Assembly (NCBI RefSeq): GCF_024171695.1
Contig: NZ_JAMTCF010000010.1
Location: 186,001 to 250,000 of the forward strand
Direction of reading: 5' to 3'
Source of the DNA: Actinosynnema pretiosum
Lineage (GTDB): Bacteria; Actinomycetota; Actinomycetes; Mycobacteriales; Pseudonocardiaceae
DNA length: 64,000 nucleotides
Shown here: positions 9,675-17,622 of the stretch, piece by piece
Layout: each line of letters begins with the position of its first letter
Numbering within the stretch: position 1 is the first letter of the stretch
The notes under the pieces: model-generated
Database searches by the model: none
Seen by the model: only the letters and a program-made list of their open reading frames with translations
Told to the model about the DNA's origin: nothing
Program-made: the position numbers and the translations under genes

Positions 9675-11140
9675 TGGGCGCCGCGAGATCGGGCGGGCGG
9701 CCCGCCGTCGTCACCCCGGACGGCGTGCTCACCCACCGCGAGCTGGCCGCGCGGGTGGACCGGTTGGCCCGCGCGCTGGTGGCGGCGGGGGTGGGGCCGG
9801 AGGTGGTGTGCGCGATCGCCCTGGAGCGCGGGGTGGACGCGGTGGTGGCGATGGCGGCGGTGCGGCGGGCGCACGGCGCGTTCCTGACCGTGGACACCGA
9901 CCTGCCGCCAAGGCGGGTGGCGGCGCTGCTGTCGGAGGCGCGGGTGCTGGTGTCCGCCTCGGGGCTCGCGGAGCGGTTCGCCGTTCCCGGCCCGACCGTG
10001 CTGGTGGACTCGGACTCGCCGGACGCGGTCCTGCCCGACGGCGAGCCCGATTCCCGGTCGCTGGCGTACGTCAGCCACACCTCCGGGTCGACGGGCGTGC
10101 CGAACGCGGTGCTGGTCGAGCACCGCTCGCTGCGCGCGTACCTGCGCTCGGCGGTGCGCGACAACGACCTCGGACCGGACACCGTCGTGCTGCAACTGGC
10201 CCCGATGGGCTACGACGCGTCGATCCGCGACACGCTCGCCCCGCTGCTGGCGGGCGGCAGCGTGGTGGTGCTCCCCCGGTCGGCGCTGCTGCGGCCCGAG
10301 GAGCTGTTCGCCGCCGTGCGGGCGCACGGGGTGAGCGCGGTGCTGAGCACCACCCCGTCGTTCCTGACGTTCCTGTCCCGCCAACCCGGCGCCGCCGAGG
10401 CGCTGCGGGGAGTGCGGCTGGTGGCCACGAGCGGCGAGTCGCTGCGGCCGTTCCTGGCGGCGGGCGGTCGGGCGCTGCTGCCGGGCAGGCTGGTCAACCA
10501 GTACGGCCCGACCGAGTGCACGATGACCTCCACCCGCCACGAGGTGCCCGCCGCGCCCGAGGACGCCGACCTGGTCGGGCGGCCGATCGAGGGCGTGGTG
10601 GTACGGCTGCTGGACGGCGAGCTGCGGGAGGTGCCGGACGGCGAGGTCGGCGAGGTGCACCTCGGCGGGATCGGGGTGGCGCGCGGCTACGCGGGACGGC
10701 CGGGGCTGACGGCGGAGCGGTTCGTCCCCGACCCGTACTGCGTCGTCCCCCCTGGGGGCACGGGCGAGCGCCTGTACCGCACCGGCGACCTGGCGCGGCG
10801 GCGACCGGACGGCGTGCTGGAGTACCTGGGCAGGGACGACCGGCAGATCAAGGTGCGCGGCCACCGGGTCGACCCGGCCGAGGTGGAGGCGGTGCTGCTC
10901 ACGCACCCGTCGGTCACCGGCGCGGCGGTCACCCCGGCCACCGACGCCCAGCAGCGCACCTACCTGGTGGCGCACGTGACGGGCGAGGTGCTGGGGGTGC
11001 GGGACGCGGCGCTGCGGGCCCACCTGGCCGACGCCCTGCCCCCGCACCTGATGCCCAGGCGCTTCACCCGCCTGGACCGCTTCCCGACCACGCGCAGCGG
11101 CAAGGTCGACCGCGCGGCGCTCGCGGCGGGTGCCCGGTGA
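9674..11140 (+). CDS. Free-standing NRPS adenylation domain
   Basis: 488 aa, a complete A domain without fused C or carrier domain. Visible cores: A3-like [18 protein letters not shown]5 NQYGPTE, A7 [10 protein letters not shown]8 GRDDRQIKVRGHRVDPAEVE and A10 TRSGKVDRAAL. It should adenylate an amino or aryl acid and load a carrier protein in trans; the free-standing carrier at 12972 is the obvious partner. The A3 loop has Asn where most A domains have Lys (PNAV instead of PKG/PKAV). My hand-read pocket is DARSASQMT, which I cannot assign. ATG 9674 overlaps the TGA of the LanB-like gene, so translation is coupled, and its own stop overlaps the next GTG. Confidence 0.92.
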   Translation: MGAARSGGRPAVVTPDGVLTHRELAARVDRLARALVAAGVGPEVVCAIALERGVDAVVAMAAVRRAHGAFLTVDTDLPPRRVAALLSEARVLVSASGLAERFAVPGPTVLVDSDSPDAVLPDGEPDSRSLAYVSHTSGSTGVPNAVLVEHRSLRAYLRSAVRDNDLGPDTVVLQLAPMGYDASIRDTLAPLLAGGSVVVLPRSALLRPEELFAAVRAHGVSAVLSTTPSFLTFLSRQPGAAEALRGVRLVATSGESLRPFLAAGGRALLPGRLVNQYGPTECTMTSTRHEVPAAPEDADLVGRPIEGVVVRLLDGELREVPDGEVGEVHLGGIGVARGYAGRPGLTAERFVPDPYCVVPPGGTGERLYRTGDLARRRPDGVLEYLGRDDRQIKVRGHRVDPAEVEAVLLTHPSVTGAAVTPATDAQQRTYLVAHVTGEVLGVRDAALRAHLADALPPHLMPRRFTRLDRFPTTRSGKVDRAALAAGAR

Positions 11141-12975
11141 ACCGCCTGGAGGCCTGGCTGGTCCGGCCGGGCGGAGCGGGGATGGCGGGGTTGGGCGGCG
11201 CGGTCGACGTGCTGCGGCTGGTCGGCGCGCGGGACCGGGCGGGTTCGCGGGCCAGCGGACCGGGCGGGATGGGCGAGGTGACCGCGCTGGTCGAGGTCAT
11301 CACGCCGGACCTGGCCGGATTGCCCGGCCACGCCATCGCGCCGGGCCGGACCACCCGGCCGAACGGGACGGGCGCGCCGGGCGGCGCCGAGCCTCCGTGC
11401 TCGGCCACCCGGCCGGACCGGGCCTGCTCGCCGGGCCTGGCAGGCTCCCCGGACTTGACCAGCTCGCCGGACCTGGCCGACTCGCCGGGCCGGGCAGTCG
11501 CGCCGGACCTGGCCGACTCGCCGGGCCGGGCAGTCGCGCAGGCCCCTGTCACCGCGCTGGGCCGGGCCACTTCGCCGGACCTCAGCACCCTGCCTGACTC
11601 GACCACCCGGCCGGGCCAGGTCGATTTTCCGGGCCTGGCCGACACCCCGGACCTGGCGATTGCGCCTGCCCCCGTCGTCGCACTGGGCCAGGCCACTTCG
11701 CCGGACCTCACCACCCGGCCGGGCTCGACCACCCGGCCGGACCGGGCGATCCCGCTGGGCCGGTTCATCGTGCCGGGCCGCACCACCCTGCCCACCCCGG
11801 CAGCCCTGTCCACCCCGGCCGTCGCACAGGACCGCCCCACGGCGCCCGACCGCACCACCTCGCCGAACCAGCCCACCTCCTCCCCCACCCGGTCCGACGT
11901 CCTGGCCGCCGCCCGCCGCCTGGAAGGGCACGTGCTGCGCACGCCGCTGCTGGCGCTGGAGTCGTTGCCGGGGGTGCTGCTCAAGGCCGAGCACGCCCAG
12001 CGCGCCGGCTCGTTCAAGATCCGGGGCGCGGCGAACGCGCTCCTGTCCTCCCCGTGCGCCGAGGTCGTCACCGGCTCCTCCGGCAACCACGGCATCGCCG
12101 TGGCCACGCTGGGCCGGGCCCTCGGCGTCCCGGTCACGGTCGTCATGGCGGCGGGCGCGAGCGCGGCCAAGGCCGACGCGCTGCGCCGGTTGGGCGCGAC
12201 CGTCCTGTCGGTGCCCGGCGGCGTGGACGAGCGGGACGCGCGGGCCAGGGAGCTGGCCGCGCGGACCGGGGCGCGGCTGGTGCCGTCCTCCGACGACGCG
12301 CTCGTGGTCGCCGGGCAGGGCACGGTCGGGCTGGAGGTGTTCGAGGACGCGCCTGGCGTGGGCACCGTGTTCGTGCCGGTCGGCGGCGGCGGGCTGCTGG
12401 CCGGGGTGTGCCTGGCGGCGCGCGACCTGCCGGTGCGGGTCGTCGGCGTCGAACCGGCCGACGCCCGCCGCTACGCCCGCTCGCTGGCGGCGGGCGCCCC
12501 GGTGGTGGTGCCGCCCTCGCGCAGCGTCGCGGACGGGCTGCGCGGCCAGCGGCCGGGCGCGGTGACGCTGCCCGTGATCACCCGCCGGGTGGACGAGCTG
12601 GTCTCGGTGGACGACGACGCGGTCGAGCACGCGGCGGCGCTGCTGCGCCGGGCCGGGGTGCGGGCCGAGCCGAGCGGGGCCGCCGCCCTTGCCGGGGCGC
12701 TGACCTGCGGGTTCACCGGCACGGCCGCAGTGGTGGTGTCCGGCGGCAACACCGCCGACGCGCTCGCCGCCGTCGGCCTGCCGACCACCCCCGAGCCCCG
12801 CTCGGGCGTCCACCGCTTCCCCACCCGCCGGATCACCACCCAGCTCACCACGATCCAGACCACCCACCCCGGCGCCGCTCCCCCGAGCGCGCCCCACCCA
12901 GCGGCCACGACCGGCCACCCGACCCCCACCACCCCGATCACCCACCCCGTCACCACCGGAGGAGCACGCTCATGA
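11137..12975 (+). CDS. Threonine dehydratase-like fold-type II PLP enzyme with long repetitive N-terminal extension
   Basis: 612 aa. Residues about 255-560 are a threonine/serine dehydratase-type PLP domain: GSFKIRGAAN with the probable Schiff-base Lys at 294, GSSGNHGIAVAT phosphate/substrate loop and GGGGLLAG glycine loop. Before it come about 250 residues of Pro/Ser/Asp/Gly-rich repeats (SPDLADSPGRAV type), and the last 50 residues are also low complexity. Family members deaminate Ser/Thr/3-hydroxy-Asp, racemise Ser or do beta-replacement. With the ornithine cyclodeaminase homologue at 15592 it could resemble the SbnA/SbnB route to 2,3-diaminopropionate, but SbnA is cysteine-synthase-like whereas this is dehydratase-like, so the product is open. 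GTG 11137 overlaps the upstream stop (GTGA); the 3' end overlaps the carrier gene by ATGA. Confidence 0.85.
   Translation: MNRLEAWLVRPGGAGMAGLGGAVDVLRLVGARDRAGSRASGPGGMGEVTALVEVITPDLAGLPGHAIAPGRTTRPNGTGAPGGAEPPCSATRPDRACSPGLAGSPDLTSSPDLADSPGRAVAPDLADSPGRAVAQAPVTALGRATSPDLSTLPDSTTRPGQVDFPGLADTPDLAIAPAPVVALGQATSPDLTTRPGSTTRPDRAIPLGRFIVPGRTTLPTPAALSTPAVAQDRPTAPDRTTSPNQPTSSPTRSDVLAAARRLEGHVLRTPLLALESLPGVLLKAEHAQRAGSFKIRGAANALLSSPCAEVVTGSSGNHGIAVATLGRALGVPVTVVMAAGASAAKADALRRLGATVLSVPGGVDERDARARELAARTGARLVPSSDDALVVAGQGTVGLEVFEDAPGVGTVFVPVGGGGLLAGVCLAARDLPVRVVGVEPADARRYARSLAAGAPVVVPPSRSVADGLRGQRPGAVTLPVITRRVDELVSVDDDAVEHAAALLRRAGVRAEPSGAAALAGALTCGFTGTAAVVVSGGNTADALAAVGLPTTPEPRSGVHRFPTRRITTQLTTIQTTHPGAAPPSAPHPAATTGHPTPTTPITHPVTTGGARS
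11467..11538 (+). repeat. Perfect 36-bp tandem duplication inside the PLP-enzyme extension
   Basis: Two identical 36-bp copies, 11467-11502 and 11503-11538, encode a duplicated PDLADSPGRAVA segment in frame. Further diverged copies of the same theme occur from about 11340 to 11800, for example paired segments near 11547 and 11671. The unit is a multiple of three, so the frame is kept. Confidence 0.9.
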
Positions 12976-13223
12976 CCACCGCCATCACCACCGCCGACCT
13001 GACCGACCTGGCCACCGCCGCCTACCGCGACGCGCTGGGCGACCCGGCGCTCGACGCCGACAGCGACTTCTTCGAGTCGGGCGGCGACTCGCTGTCCGCG
13101 TTCCAGATCACCGCCCGGCTGGAGTCGGCGCTGGGCGTGGACGTGCCCGTCGCGCTGGTCTTCGCCTACCCGTCCCCCGCCGACCTGGCGTCGGTGGTCG
13201 AGCAGGAACTGGAGGTCGGCTGA
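12972..13223 (+). CDS. Free-standing peptidyl/acyl carrier protein
   Basis: 83 aa with one carrier domain: DSDFFESGGDSLSAFQI contains the GGDSL phosphopantetheine site, Ser40 by my count, preceded by the usual acidic helix and followed by VFAYPSPADLA. It should be primed by a phosphopantetheinyl transferase and loaded by the stand-alone A domain of the same operon. ATG 12972 overlaps the upstream TGA (ATGA), and the second LanB-like gene starts one base after its stop. Being wedged between the PLP enzyme and a LanB-like gene makes a carrier-bound amino acid the most likely shared substrate of this operon (inference). Confidence 0.93.
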   Translation: MTTAITTADLTDLATAAYRDALGDPALDADSDFFESGGDSLSAFQITARLESALGVDVPVALVFAYPSPADLASVVEQELEVG

Positions 13224-13224
13224 C

Positions 13225-15507
13225 ATGGCCGCCGAGGACGGCACGAGCGACGGCAGGTCGCTGCCCGGCGGCCGGTGGCGGCTGTGGGACCAGTTCAGCG
13301 TGCGCGGCGCGGGCTTCCCGGCCGACGGGGTGCTGCGGCTGGCCCCGCACGGCCTCGGCCTGGCCGCCGACCGGTTCGCGACGGCGCGGTCGCGGCAGGG
13401 CGCGGAGTGGAAGGCGTTCGAGGCCGCGTTCGAGGCCGAGGCGGTCAAGTCAGCGCTGGAGCTGCGCGACATCGCGGGCGGCGAGGCGTTCCAGAGCGCC
13501 GTCGCCTGGCAGAACCGGGCGGTGCTGGGGCGGGCGGTGCGGCCGTTCCTGGAGTGGGAGCCCGGTGACGGGCGGGCCAGCCGCACCCGCCAGCGCGAGG
13601 AGCTGATCTCGCACTACTGGCAGCGGTTCTGCGTCAAGAACGACACCATCGGCTTCTTCGGCCCGGTCGGCTGGGGCAGGCTGGACGACGCGGTCGACGG
13701 CGTCGAGGTGGACGCGGGCGAGGGCCTGGTGGCGAGCACCAGCGTGCACTTCGCGAGCTGGGCGGTCGACGCGCTGGCCCGCGCGCTCGGCGAGGACCCT
13801 GCGCTCGCGCCGTGGATCGCGCCGCGCCGGGCGCCGTTCGTGCGGCTGGGCGACGGCGAGGCGGCGCTGCCCGGCTGCGCGCCGAAGCCGCTGGCCGCGC
13901 CGCTGCTGGAGGTGCTGGCGCGGTGCGACGGGACCCGCGCGGTGGTCGCGCTGTCCGAGGAACTGGGCCGCGACGTGACCGGGGACCTGGTGGAGCTGGA
14001 GCGCCGCCGGTACCTGGTGCGGCGCCTGGAGGTCCCGGCCGGGGCGCACCCCGAGCGCGCGCTGCGGGCGTGGCTGGAGGGCGTGCCGGAGGAGCTGGCC
14101 GCGCCCGGCCTCGCCGCGCTGGACGAGCTGGAGCGCGGTCGCGACCGGATCGCCTCGGCGTCCACGTCGGACGGTCTGGTCGAGGCGATGTCCGCGCTGG
14201 AGCGCGGGTTCGAGGAGCTGACGGCGACGGCGGCGGCCCGCGAGAAGGGCGGGTCGACCGCGCCGGGCCGGGCGCTCGCGCACTCGGACTGCCGCCGCTC
14301 GGCGACCGTGCGGCTGGGCGGGCGGGTGCTGGACGGGCTGGCGGCGCTGGAGCCGCTGCTGGTCAGCGCGGCCTGGTTGACCTCGTCGCTGGCGCGGCGG
14401 GTCATGGCCGGGGCGCGCCGGGTGTTCGACGCCTCGGGGCCGGTGGACCTGGCGACGTTCTGGTTCGCCTGCATGCCCGTGCTGCACCGGGACGCGGTCG
14501 CCGAGCTGGCCGAGCTGCGGGCGGAGTTCTGGCGGCGCTGGGGCGAGGTGCTGGACCTGCCGGAGGGCGCGCGGGAGGTGCGGCTGGACCTGGCGGAGGT
14601 GTCGGCGCGGGCGAACGCGGCGTTCGCCTCGCCGGGCGGCGGCTGGAACGCGGCCCGCTACCTGAGCCCGGACGTGATGGTCGCGGCGGCGGGCGCGGAC
14701 GCGGTGCGGCGCGGGGAGTTCGACCTGGTGCTGGGCGAGCTGCACGTGGCCATGAACACCCTGGGCGCGTCCCTGTACCTGGACCAGCACCCCGACCCCG
14801 CCGAGCTGGTGGAGCTGACCACGCGGGACGTGCCGGGGCCGAGGTTGCTGCCGCTGCTGCCGAAGGAGCACAAGGCGCGGTTGTCCTCGCGGGTGCGGCA
14901 GAGCCTGGTGCGGCCGGAGGACTACTGCGTGGCGCTGGTGGACGACACCGCCGACCCGCGCAGGCCCCGGACGGCGCGCAGCGCGGACGTGCGGGTGGAG
15001 CTGCGCGACGAGGAGCTGGTGGCGGTGCTGCCGGACGGGGCGGTGTTCCCGGTGGCGGACGTGTTCTCGCACGTGCTGACCACGCTGGTGGTGGACGGGT
15101 TCCGGGTGCTGCCGGAGGCCGACCACACGCCGAGGGTGAGCGTGGGGCGGCTGGTGGTGTCGCGGGAGACGTGGCGGTTCCCGGTGGCGGAGCTGGACTT
15201 CGCGGACGCGCGCACGGAACCGGCCCGCTTCGCGGCGGCGCGGGCGTGGCGGGCGGAGCGGGGGCTGCCGAGGTTCGTGTTCTTCACCTCGCCCGCCGAG
15301 CCGCGCCCGGTGTTCGCGGACTTCGACAGCCCGGCGTCGGTGACGCTGCTGGCGAAGGCGGTGCGCAGGCTGGCCAGGGCGGACGCGGGGGCGCGGTTGA
15401 CGGTGGTGGAGATGCTGCCGACGCCGGAGCAGGCGTGGCTGACCGACGACCGGGGGGAGGTGTACACCTCGGAGCTGCGGTTCGTGCTGCACGACACGGC
15501 GCCGTGA
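13225..15507 (+). CDS. LanB-like protein (lantibiotic dehydratase N-terminal/glutamylation domain), copy 2
   Basis: 760 aa, a clear paralogue of the protein at 7362: GGRWRLWDQFSVRGAGF at the start, RFCVKNDTIGFFGPVGW at about residues 135-151, ARYLSPDVMV and GELHVAMNTLGASLYL. Large blocks are near-identical between the two copies, so they came from one duplication, but both are kept intact, which argues for different substrates or a heteromer. As in copy 1 no elimination domain is visible. ATG 13225 is preceded by GGAGG ten bases upstream and is one base from the carrier-protein stop, the tightest link in the operon, which makes the carrier its best candidate partner. No precursor peptide, LanC cyclase or protease gene lies nearby. 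Confidence 0.8.
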   Translation: MAAEDGTSDGRSLPGGRWRLWDQFSVRGAGFPADGVLRLAPHGLGLAADRFATARSRQGAEWKAFEAAFEAEAVKSALELRDIAGGEAFQSAVAWQNRAVLGRAVRPFLEWEPGDGRASRTRQREELISHYWQRFCVKNDTIGFFGPVGWGRLDDAVDGVEVDAGEGLVASTSVHFASWAVDALARALGEDPALAPWIAPRRAPFVRLGDGEAALPGCAPKPLAAPLLEVLARCDGTRAVVALSEELGRDVTGDLVELERRRYLVRRLEVPAGAHPERALRAWLEGVPEELAAPGLAALDELERGRDRIASASTSDGLVEAMSALERGFEELTATAAAREKGGSTAPGRALAHSDCRRSATVRLGGRVLDGLAALEPLLVSAAWLTSSLARRVMAGARRVFDASGPVDLATFWFACMPVLHRDAVAELAELRAEFWRRWGEVLDLPEGAREVRLDLAEVSARANAAFASPGGGWNAARYLSPDVMVAAAGADAVRRGEFDLVLGELHVAMNTLGASLYLDQHPDPAELVELTTRDVPGPRLLPLLPKEHKARLSSRVRQSLVRPEDYCVALVDDTADPRRPRTARSADVRVELRDEELVAVLPDGAVFPVADVFSHVLTTLVVDGFRVLPEADHTPRVSVGRLVVSRETWRFPVAELDFADARTEPARFAAARAWRAERGLPRFVFFTSPAEPRPVFADFDSPASVTLLAKAVRRLARADAGARLTVVEMLPTPEQAWLTDDRGEVYTSELRFVLHDTAP

Positions 15508-15515
15508 GGGGGCGC

Positions 15516-15544
15516 TTGACTTCCCCCGGTCGGGTGTCTTGCAT
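15516..15544 (+). promoter_or_regulatory. Possible promoter for the cyclodeaminase-like gene
   Basis: TTGACT at 15516-15521 and TTGCAT at 15539-15544 are 17 bp apart in the 84-bp gap before the OCD-like gene. This would give the last gene of the operon its own promoter. The -10 match is modest. Confidence 0.4.
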
Positions 15545-15591
15545 GGGGCCATTACGTCTCAGCTGGAATCACACTTTCGGAGGAACCCCGG

Positions 15592-16539
15592 ATGAGCGCC
15601 ACCCTCGCCTACGTCACCGCCGAGCAGATCGGGGAGGCGCTCACCCCGGCGGGCGCGGTGGGTGCGATCGAGGAGGCGCTGCGGGCGGGCCTCGACCCGG
15701 CGGTCGGGCCCAAGCGCAGCATCCTGGACGTGGCGTCGGGGCAGCTGCTGCTGATGCCCGCCGAGACGGCGGGCGCGGTCGGGGTGAAGGTGGCCACGGT
15801 CGCCCCGGCCAACCCGGAGCGGGGCCTGCCGCGCATCCAGGGCGTGTACGTGCTGTTCGACGCGGCCACCCTCACCCCGCGAGCGCTGCTGGACGGCACC
15901 GCGCTCACCACCCTGCGCACCCCGGCCGTGTCGGTGGCGGCGGTCCGGCCCGCGCTGCTGCGCGAGTCCGGCCCGCTGCACCTGACCGTGTTCGGCGCCG
16001 GGCCGCAGGGCACCGGCCACGTGGACACCGTGGCGGGTGTGGTCGAGGGCCACCGGCCGCTGGGGACGGTCACCCACGTGGTGCGCGACCCGTCCGCCGC
16101 GACCGGCGCCCTGCGGGAGGGCGCGTCGCTGGTGGCGGCCGGGTCGCCGGAGGCGGCCGAGGCGGTGGCGCGGGCGCACGTGGTGGTGTGCGCGACGGGG
16201 TCGGGCACCCCGGTGTTCGACTCGGGCCTGGCCAGGCCCGACGTGGTGGTGATCGCCGTGGGCTCCCACGACACCGACCGCCGCGAGGTCGACGGGGCGC
16301 TGGTGGGGCGTGCTCAGGTGGTGGTGGAGGACGTGGCGACCGCGCTGCGGGAGGGCGGCGACGTGGTGATGGCGATCGCCGAGACGGACCTGACCGAGTC
16401 CGACCTGATCCCCATGGCGGACGTGGTGACCGGCCGCGCGGTGCTGTCGGCGGACCGGCCGGTGGTGTTCAAGAGCTCGGGGATGCCGTGGGAGGACGTG
16501 GTGGTGGCGGAGGCGGTGGTGGCGCGTCTTCAGGGCTGA
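15592..16539 (+). CDS. Ornithine cyclodeaminase / mu-crystallin family NAD(P)-dependent enzyme
   Basis: 315 aa, the usual family length. Family features seen: VGVKVATVAPANPERGLPRI near residue 65, an RTPAVSVAAVRPALL stretch, and a Rossmann dinucleotide site TVFGAGPQGTGH near residue 135. Members include ornithine cyclodeaminase, lysine cyclodeaminase (pipecolate), alanine dehydrogenase and SbnB-type enzymes that oxidise the SbnA product to 2,3-diaminopropionate. Its place in the same operon direction as a PLP enzyme favours a diamino-acid role, but proline or pipecolate supply is also possible. ATG 15592 has a strong GGAGGAA site. The 3' end overlaps by 71 bp the convergent gene at 16469-16879. 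Confidence 0.85.
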   Translation: MSATLAYVTAEQIGEALTPAGAVGAIEEALRAGLDPAVGPKRSILDVASGQLLLMPAETAGAVGVKVATVAPANPERGLPRIQGVYVLFDAATLTPRALLDGTALTTLRTPAVSVAAVRPALLRESGPLHLTVFGAGPQGTGHVDTVAGVVEGHRPLGTVTHVVRDPSAATGALREGASLVAAGSPEAAEAVARAHVVVCATGSGTPVFDSGLARPDVVVIAVGSHDTDRREVDGALVGRAQVVVEDVATALREGGDVVMAIAETDLTESDLIPMADVVTGRAVLSADRPVVFKSSGMPWEDVVVAEAVVARLQG

Positions 16540-16879
16540 GCCCGACCGTCTCGGCCCACCGGACCGCCAACTCGCTCAGCGCCTTCAGGTGCTCCCGCGC
16601 CTCCGGCACCCAGTCGAGGCCGGCGGCGACGGCTCCAGGGAAGTCGTCCCGGAACACGCGCACGATGTCGCGCGTCTCCTCGTCGTCGAAGGCGGCGAGG
16701 ACGAGGAAGTCCAGCTCCCACGCGGCCATCTGGGCCAGCCTGGCCGCACCCGCGGGGTGCCGGGCGTGGCGGGCGAGCGCCCCGATGATCCACTCCACCG
16801 TCATCGACGACCCGAACCACACCTCCTCCCCGGGTTCTTCCTCGTCGAACGTGCGGCTGAGTATCACGGTGCCTGCCAC
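16469..16879 (-). CDS. Hypothetical protein
   Basis: 136 aa, not recognised. GTG 16879 follows a strong GGAAGGAG site eight bases away. The body is a normal soluble composition (MTVEWIIGALARHARHP, then WELDFLVLAAFDDEETRDIV) with several predicted helices; the last 15 residues are a proline run and low complexity. That tail is the part lying over the 3' end of the cyclodeaminase-like gene on the other strand, so the true coding density there is uncertain. It is convergent with the left cluster and divergent from the gene at 17012. No membrane segment or catalytic motif is visible. Confidence 0.65.
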   Translation of the reverse strand: MAGTVILSRTFDEEEPGEEVWFGSSMTVEWIIGALARHARHPAGAARLAQMAAWELDFLVLAAFDDEETRDIVRVFRDDFPGAVAAGLDWVPEAREHLKALSELAVRWAETVGLSPEDAPPPPPPPPRPPTASPSS

Positions 16880-16999
16880 GGGCGGTGCTCCTTCCAGGGC
16901 GGGCGAGCCGGTGTCGAGCGGTTCGGCGTGCTCCCGGACCGCATCCTGTCCCCCACGAGCCCGGTCCGCGACTCGTCCTCCGGGCGAGGCGCGCGGCCG

Positions 17000-17005
17000 T
17001 AGGGT
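17000..17005 (+). promoter_or_regulatory. TAGGGT -10 element, leaderless type
   Basis: TAGGGT lies six bases before the GTG at 17012. In actinobacteria a TANNNT element at this distance commonly marks a leaderless transcript starting at or next to the start codon, and no ribosome site is seen before this GTG. Confidence 0.6.
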
Positions 17006-17011
17006 GGCGCG

Positions 17012-17521
17012 GTGGGAGGGGTCGGCGTGGTGTTCGGGTCGCGGGACGGGTTCGGGGTGGAGTTTCACGTCGAGCGGGACCCCAGGCTGCTGCGCGTGGA
17101 CGTGTTCGTCGCCGGGCTGCACGTGGACGCGTGGGACAACGCGTTCTACCCGCCGCTGCTGGTGAAGAAGCTGAAGGACGAGATCCGCCGCTTCCGGGAA
17201 CCGGCCGCGCGGCCCGAGGGGTTCACCTCGCCGCTGGAGGCGTTCCGGTCGGCCGAGAGCGCGCTGACCGGGGAAGCCGAGGGGTGGGAGCGGTTCGCGG
17301 GGTTCCGGTTCCTGGACTGGGGCGAGTGCACCGACCCCGCGCTGGCGTTCGCCTTCCCCGACGGGGACCTGCTGCACCTCGCCTGCCGGGTGCTCGACGA
17401 CGCCGGGCCGGGGACGCCCGCGGCGGTGTCGGTGCGCCGGGCGGAGTTCGTCGGGACGCTGGAGCGGGGGCTCGTGGTCGCCGAGCGCGAGTGGGCCGCC
17501 CGGCGCCCCCCGATGCGGTGA
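17012..17521 (+). CDS. Hypothetical protein
   Basis: 169 aa, not recognised. The product starts MGGVGVVFGSRDGFGVEFHV and has mixed alpha/beta composition, no signal peptide and no membrane segment. A WDNAFYPPLLVKKLKDEIRRF segment in the middle and a RRAEFVGTLERGLVVAEREW C-terminus look like amphipathic helices. The start is set by the TAGGGT element six bases upstream; the gene is probably leaderless. It is followed after 101 bp by the small lanthipeptide-like gene, in the same direction, but there is no evidence that they work together. Confidence 0.7.
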   Translation: MGGVGVVFGSRDGFGVEFHVERDPRLLRVDVFVAGLHVDAWDNAFYPPLLVKKLKDEIRRFREPAARPEGFTSPLEAFRSAESALTGEAEGWERFAGFRFLDWGECTDPALAFAFPDGDLLHLACRVLDDAGPGTPAAVSVRRAEFVGTLERGLVVAEREWAARRPPMR

Positions 17522-17622
17522 ACCCGCCGCGTCGCTGCCCCGCGCCGACCGGAAAGCCCTGCTCTGATGGGAGGCGGACAGCGGTCCGCACCGGGCCGCG
17601 CGTGACCCGGAGGAGGGACGTC

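Noticed and set aside
7362-16539. Complete lantibiotic cluster
   Set aside because: No precursor peptide, elimination domain, LanC or protease was found near the LanB-like genes; the lanthipeptide-like gene at 17623 belongs to class III, which does not use LanB.
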